A stretch of DNA of 64,000 nt, from assembly GCF_008254045.1 (NCBI RefSeq), contig NZ_CP042425.1, positions 9,128,163 through 9,192,162 of the forward strand, given 5' to 3'. The position numbers and the translations under genes were made by a program. The notes beneath the pieces are model-generated. The model made no database searches. It had not been told where the DNA came from and was given only the letters and a program-made list of their open reading frames with translations. Within the stretch, counting starts at the first letter, position 1; every line of letters begins with the position of its first letter. The DNA comes from Limnoglobus roseus. GTDB taxonomy: Bacteria; Planctomycetota; Planctomycetia; Gemmatales; Gemmataceae. This document shows positions 59,835 to 64,000 of the stretch, one piece after another.

Positions 59835-61283
59835 ATGCCCAAACCCGCCGAGGCCGACGACCGCGATCTGACGCGAGCCGGCTACGTCCCGCAGTTCCGC
59901 CGCGGACTCGGCAGCTTCGCCGCCTTCGCCGCCGGCTTCTCGTACCTTTCGATCCTCACCGGCATCGTCCAGAACTTCCACCTCGGCTACCGCGAAGCCG
60001 GGCCGGCGTTCTTCTGGACGTGGCCGGTAGTGTTCGCGGGGCAGTTCTGCCTGGCCCTCTGCTTCGCCGAACTCGCCCGCCGGTACCCGTTTTGCGGCGG
60101 CATCTACGCCTGGGCCACCCGGTCCGGCTCCCCGGTTCTGGGGTGGCTCATCGGCTGGGTCTACCTGGCTTCCCTCGTCGTGACCCTGGCGGCGGTCGCG
60201 CTGGCGTGGCAAATCACGCTGCCGGCACTCTGGCCGGGGTTCCAAATACTCGACACGCCGGCCCGCAACGCCGCCCTTCTCGGGATCGTGCTGATCGCGC
60301 TGAGTACGTTCTTCAACGTCCTCGGCACGCGCTGGCTCGCGCTCCTGATGACTACCGGCGTCGTGGTGGAACTGGTCGCCGCGCTGGCGCTCATTGCCTT
60401 GCTGCTCGGGCACGCCGTTCGCGGCCCGGCCGTCGTGCTGGACGTGGGAATCCCCGGATCGACGGCCGGCTTCGGCACCGTCGGGCCGTTCCTCACCGCG
60501 GCGGTGATGGCGGCTTACGTGATGTACGGGTTCGACACAGCGGGAACCCTGTCCGAGGAGACGATCGACCCGCGCCGTCGAGCGCCGCGGGCCATCCTTC
60601 AGGCACTGCTAGCCGCGGCCGGCCTCGGTGCGCTCCTCCTCATTGGTGCCCTGGTGAGTGCCCCGGACCTCGCCGACCCGCTTCTGTCCGACGGGGCGGG
60701 CGGCCTGCCGTACCTCATCACGCAGGTGTTGGGGGAAACGCGGGGATCGGTCTTCGTTGCGGCGGCGGCTCTCGCGGCGTTCATCTGCACGCTGGCCGTT
60801 CACGCGATCACGTCCCGCATCCTCTTCGCGATGGCCCGCGACCGGGCCATCCCCTTCGCCTCCCGGCTGGGCCGCGTTCACCCGGAACACCGGACGCCCC
60901 ACGTTGCGGCCATCGTCGTTGGCGTCCTCGGCTGTGCCTTGCTCGTGGTCAACTGGAACGCCGAGAGGTTGATAACGGCCCTGGTGTGCGTCAGCATCGT
61001 CTGGTCGAATCTGGCGTACCTGCTCACGACCGGCTCACTGCTGGTGAACCGCCTCCGCGGCCGGGTGTCAACGGGTGATTCGTACCTGGGCTGCTGGGGC
61101 TTGCCGGTCAACGTGCTGGCCGTCGGGTGGGGGTTCGCATTGATCCTGAACATCGGTTGGCCGCGCGAGCAGCTCTACGGATCGGAATGGTACGAGCGCT
61201 ACGGGGCGGTGCTCTACAGTGGCGTCCTCTTGGTCGCGGGAGTCGTCGTCTACCGGGTGGTGCGTCGGGGGATCGTCCGATGA
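59835..61283 (+). CDS. APC-family amino acid permease
   Basis: 482 residues from the ATG at 59835. Twelve or so membrane helices fit the APC superfamily. RRGLGSFAAFAAGFSYLSIL and GPAFFWTWPVVFAGQFCLAL form TM1-2; AELARRYPFCGGIYAWA is the conserved loop; MYGFDTAGTLSEETIDPRRR in the middle is characteristic of amino acid-choline-ethanolamine (ACT/BAT1-type) transporters. Later come RILFAMARDRAIPFASRLGR and VHPEHRTPHVAAIVVG. It probably imports an amino acid or choline-like amine. The stop overlaps the next gene's start (ATGA), and that gene is phosphatidylcholine-synthase-like, which makes choline uptake an attractive but unproven idea. Confidence 0.85.
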   Translation: MPKPAEADDRDLTRAGYVPQFRRGLGSFAAFAAGFSYLSILTGIVQNFHLGYREAGPAFFWTWPVVFAGQFCLALCFAELARRYPFCGGIYAWATRSGSPVLGWLIGWVYLASLVVTLAAVALAWQITLPALWPGFQILDTPARNAALLGIVLIALSTFFNVLGTRWLALLMTTGVVVELVAALALIALLLGHAVRGPAVVLDVGIPGSTAGFGTVGPFLTAAVMAAYVMYGFDTAGTLSEETIDPRRRAPRAILQALLAAAGLGALLLIGALVSAPDLADPLLSDGAGGLPYLITQVLGETRGSVFVAAAALAAFICTLAVHAITSRILFAMARDRAIPFASRLGRVHPEHRTPHVAAIVVGVLGCALLVVNWNAERLITALVCVSIVWSNLAYLLTTGSLLVNRLRGRVSTGDSYLGCWGLPVNVLAVGWGFALILNIGWPREQLYGSEWYERYGAVLYSGVLLVAGVVVYRVVRRGIVR

Positions 61284-62032
61284 GCGGGGAAATGCCGCCT
61301 CCGGTCTCGCGGGTTCGGAAGTGCCTCGGCTGGGCCGTCCACGCCTACACCGGCTGCGGGCTGTTGCTCGCGGCGGGGGTCGTGTCCCTCTTGCTTCAAA
61401 CCGAGCGAACGACGGAAACCTACCGGACCTGTTTCTTGCTCATGCTCGTGGCCGTGATCGTCGACGCCACGGACGGCACCCTGGCCCGGGCCGTTCGCAT
61501 CAAGGAGGCGGTCCCCGGATTCGACGGCCGCCGGCTCGACGACCTCGTCGATTTCCTCATGTACACCTGCCTGCCGCTGCTGCTGATCGATCGGGCCGGG
61601 CTGCTCCCGGAAGGCTGTCGGTGGGTCCTGCTCGCGGCCCTCGTCGCCAGTGCCTACGGGTTCTGCCAGTCGGACATCAAAACCGAGGACGGCGCGTTCC
61701 TCGGCTTCCCGTCGTACTGGAACATCGTCGCCTTCTACCTGTACGCGCTGCCGGTCACGGGCGGATGGGGCGTTGGCGTGATTCTGAGCCTGGCCATACT
61801 GACGTTCGTCCCGAGTCGATACGCATACCCGACACAACCGGGGCGAATCAACCGCGTGATGCTGTTGCTCAGCCTGCCGTGGGCGGTGTTGCTCTCGGCG
61901 GCCCTGGCCCTCGATTGGGACGAGGAGTTGTTCCGCACCCTGGTTCGAGTGTCGCTGCTCTATCCGGCCTTCTACCTCGGCTCAGCCTGGGCGATGTCCC
62001 TGCGGAGGGTTGTCGCAAGGACGCCGCCCTGA
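61280..62032 (+). CDS. pcs: Phosphatidylcholine synthase-like CDP-alcohol phosphatidyltransferase
   Basis: 250 residues with about eight membrane helices. The CDP-alcohol phosphotransferase motif is DATDGTLAR, then 12 residues, then GRRLDDLVD (D62, D65, G66, A69, R70, G83, D87, D91). The 12-residue spacing is that of Pcs rather than the 8 of other members. DIKTEDGAFLGFPSYWNIVA followed by FYLYALPV also matches Pcs (FPAVWNVVAFYLF). Pcs condenses CDP-diacylglycerol with choline to give phosphatidylcholine in the inner membrane. The start overlaps the permease gene by 4 bp. The substrate could differ from choline. Confidence 0.75.
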   Translation: MSGEMPPPVSRVRKCLGWAVHAYTGCGLLLAAGVVSLLLQTERTTETYRTCFLLMLVAVIVDATDGTLARAVRIKEAVPGFDGRRLDDLVDFLMYTCLPLLLIDRAGLLPEGCRWVLLAALVASAYGFCQSDIKTEDGAFLGFPSYWNIVAFYLYALPVTGGWGVGVILSLAILTFVPSRYAYPTQPGRINRVMLLLSLPWAVLLSAALALDWDEELFRTLVRVSLLYPAFYLGSAWAMSLRRVVARTPP

Positions 62033-62154
62033 CGAAGCTGTTGGAGCGGAACCGCCCCGCTTGAGCCGGGTCAACGGGCCGGCCCGTTATCACGAGCGTA
62101 TGACAGGAGTATGCGACCGCGGGTCGCGGACTTCGCTCACCCAGGGCACCGCCC

Positions 62155-63117
62155 GTGGACCACCATCCCGACGCCCCGCACCTGCCCCGATTGGCCGGCA
62201 TCCCGGTCGAGCCGGTGTTCATCACCGGCGCACACCGTAGCGGGACGACGCTCCTCTACTCGTTGCTCCTCGCGACGCACCGTTTCAACGGGGTTACCGC
62301 GTACCACGTCCTCCGCTACCGCCAAATCCTCGCCCGCCACCTCGCCGGCGAGACCGCCCGGGCGAAGGGGGAACTCGCGGAACAGTTCCGGGCCGCCGGG
62401 GTCTTCGACCGGGTCATCGACGGGGTACGGGTGACGCCGGACTTGCCGGAGGAGTACGGCTTCGTGATCGCCGACCCCGGCCCGCCGCGGTTGCGGCCCG
62501 CGAACCTCAAGCGGTTCACCGCCTTGTGCCAGAAAGTGCAGTTCACCGGCGAAGCCGGCCGGCCGCTCTTGCTCAAGAACCCGTGGGACTTCGGCCGATC
62601 GCAGTTCGCCAAGCAGCACTACCCGCGGTCGAAGTTCCTGTTCCTGCACCGCGACCCAGCGCGGACGCTGAACTCGCAGGTGAATGCCGGGCGGACAATG
62701 CTGGCGGCACGGAACGCCTACCTCGCCATGCTCACCCCGCGGTACGGGCAACTGTTCCGCCGGCCGCTCGCGCTGCGCCCGGCCCGCTGGCTATTCGGGC
62801 CGGGCCACGGCCTCGGAGCACGACTGCTGGCCCGCGGGTTGGTCACGGGCGTTCAGGCCGCGGCCCGCGACCGGGCCGCCCTGCCCCGTGGCGACTGCTT
62901 CGACGTCCGGTACGAAGACCTGTGCGCCCGCCCGAACGAAACGCTGGCGGGGATTCTCGGCTGGCTCGGCCTCGACACAGTCGGCGTCCCCGACATGTCG
63001 GCCGTGATCGCTCCTCGCGGCGGGTCCTTGCTCCCCGAAGTCGAGCGCCTCCGGCCCGCGCTCACCGCCCGATTACACGATTACTACCGCGAGTTCGGCT
63101 ACGCGGCTGGCTCGTGA
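62155..63117 (+). CDS. Sulfotransferase family protein
   Basis: 320 residues from a GTG at 62155 (no strong ribosome site). The PAPS 5'-phosphosulfate loop is EPVFITGAHRSGTTLLYSLL. The 3'-phosphate region is probably FLFLHRDPARTLNSQVNAGR. KNPWDFGRSQFAKQHYPRSK precedes it, as in Sulfotransfer_3 proteins, and DCFDVRYEDLCARPNETLAG follows near the C-terminus. The enzyme would move sulfate from PAPS to a hydroxyl or amine of an unknown acceptor. It lies downstream of the lipid gene on the same strand, with a gap of 122 bp. Confidence 0.85.
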   Translation: MDHHPDAPHLPRLAGIPVEPVFITGAHRSGTTLLYSLLLATHRFNGVTAYHVLRYRQILARHLAGETARAKGELAEQFRAAGVFDRVIDGVRVTPDLPEEYGFVIADPGPPRLRPANLKRFTALCQKVQFTGEAGRPLLLKNPWDFGRSQFAKQHYPRSKFLFLHRDPARTLNSQVNAGRTMLAARNAYLAMLTPRYGQLFRRPLALRPARWLFGPGHGLGARLLARGLVTGVQAAARDRAALPRGDCFDVRYEDLCARPNETLAGILGWLGLDTVGVPDMSAVIAPRGGSLLPEVERLRPALTARLHDYYREFGYAAGS

Positions 63118-63449
63118 GACGGACCACCGAGCCGCACCTCGGCCATCGCGGGCGGCAAACGCGGGTGTGGAAGTTGCCCTGCCAGAACCTTCTCCCAGGA
63201 CACCGATGGTGGTCGTCAGCCACTCACCGTGACCGTCGCCCGGACACCACACCACACCGTCGATCGTCACTTCTATCGAGAAAAGAAGCCCTTTTGCGAT
63301 TCTCGCGAACTGGCATTCGGGTTGCGATATGGTCCACCAGAATCCGCGGTCGTGTTCTCGTCTCAGATCCCATTCAGTCTGGGCGGATGTTGAGTGGGGT
63401 TCGTCCGAGAACACGCCGCGGGTTTCTACTTCAACTCAGACCAATCGTC
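63118..63449. other. Intergenic region between convergent genes
   Basis: 332 bases between a rightward and a leftward gene. I find no gene and no strong terminator hairpin. GC content drops toward 63300. Confidence 0.4.
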
Positions 63450-64000
63450 TCAAATCCCGATCGAATCCTTAGCCTCGCCTAATCGCAACTCCACCAGCAA
63501 TCGGTCCAGCGCCACGAACGGCCCCGTCTCCGGCAACGAACTCTCTGCGTGAGCCGCTTCCAAGTCTGCTTCCAGCCGGTCCAACTCCCACTTGTGGAAG
63601 TCAAGATCGACGGCCGTGAGCGTTCCGAACTCGGCCGACTGCTTGCGGGCGATCAACTCCGGCACGAACGGCAGTCGGAAAACCTCGTTCAGCGTCGGCA
63701 GGTGAGCGATCACCTCGCCGGTGCGCATCAGGTGGATGCCGGTCAGCACCGTGCGGTAGGCGTATAGCAGCGTCTTCACCTTCTTCGGGTCGTCCTTCTC
63801 GAACTGCTTCCGCTGCGACTGGTAGAAGCCGCGGTAGTGGTGAACGCTCGCCCGACACGCCGCCTTCGCCGCAATCGGCCGCAGTTGCGCGAGCAACGCT
63901 TCACCGCCCGCAACCAGCGGCGAGAAGACGGCCTCCAGCGCGTTGCCGTTCCCCTTCGCCAAGAGTGCGAACAACTTCGCCGCCTCGTGCGCGACGAAGT
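63450..64000 (-). CDS. YcgL-type predicted nucleotidyltransferase, N-terminus outside window
   Basis: The frame is open through the window's right end (reading FVAHEAAKLFALLAKGNGNA), so the start is missing. The visible 183 residues match the C-terminal part of COG3541/YcgL-like proteins: LEAVFSPLVAGGEALLAQLR, SVHHYRGFYQSQRKQFEKDD, PKKVKTLLYAYRTVLTGIHL and GEVIAHLPTLNEVF. The catalytic GS-D-D motif would lie upstream, beyond the window. Function is unknown; relatives are predicted nucleotidyltransferases. Confidence 0.78.
   Translation of the reverse strand, partial: FVAHEAAKLFALLAKGNGNALEAVFSPLVAGGEALLAQLRPIAAKAACRASVHHYRGFYQSQRKQFEKDDPKKVKTLLYAYRTVLTGIHLMRTGEVIAHLPTLNEVFRLPFVPELIARKQSAEFGTLTAVDLDFHKWELDRLEADLEAAHAESSLPETGPFVALDRLLVELRLGEAKDSIGI

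Overview
The window looks like chromosomal DNA from a high-GC planctomycete of the Gemmata type. This is inferred from family content, not from a database search. The supporting families are a DUF1559 pseudopilin-like protein, a DUF1549/DUF1553 cytochrome-like protein, a giant secreted protein with the N-terminal LEDRTTP-type motif, several Ser/Thr protein kinases fused to other domains (PilZ, FGE-sulfatase, long helical tails), a DUF4139 protein, and many secreted proteins without recognised function.

Region 1 (1-10.5 kb) is accessory DNA. It holds a truncated integron integrase (1468-1890) and, downstream in the same direction, small plus-strand genes separated by 90-99 bp imperfect palindromes that begin GCCGAAC and end GTTCGGC or GTTGGGC. 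These have the architecture of integron attC sites: inverted R boxes, a long GC-rich stem, and in two sites a single extra base on the 5' arm. ATGs or GTGs follow about 8-25 bp after each R' box. I read this as a decaying planctomycete integron or cassette array. An IS110-family element appears to sit inside one attC, an IS630-family element has split another cassette, and several cassette genes carry frameshifts or stops. A Tat-exported GH39 glycosidase (2769-4469) lies within the array region.

Region 2 (10.8-20.9 kb) holds a 2288-residue secreted repeat protein followed by a nest of insertion sequences: an IS630 element with clear inverted repeats and TA flanks, an IS3 transposase fragment, and an IS4-type element with 28-bp inverted repeats and two altered catalytic positions.

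Region 3 (20.9-46.7 kb) is ordinary chromosome. It contains the DUF1549/1553 protein, a GT87-like membrane glycosyltransferase, a kinase-PilZ fusion, a hydroxyacid dehydrogenase, tRNA-Leu(UAG), ahcY (S-adenosylhomocysteinase) behind a well-formed SAH riboswitch, a secreted protein beside a 1600-residue kinase, a DUF4139 protein, a PPC-type secreted protein coupled to nnrD (NAD(P)HX dehydratase), and a DUF1559 protein.

Region 4 (47-64 kb) carries two secreted helical-repeat proteins with an ArsC-like thioredoxin-fold protein, and a two-gene P-loop ATPase module of unknown function (52153-55213). It continues with a kinase-FGE fusion, a multi-pass membrane protein followed by a tyrosine-phosphatase-like protein, a 5' tRNA-Leu fragment, an APC permease coupled to a phosphatidylcholine-synthase-like enzyme, a sulfotransferase, and the end of a YcgL-type nucleotidyltransferase. 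Strong hairpin terminators separate several convergent gene pairs.
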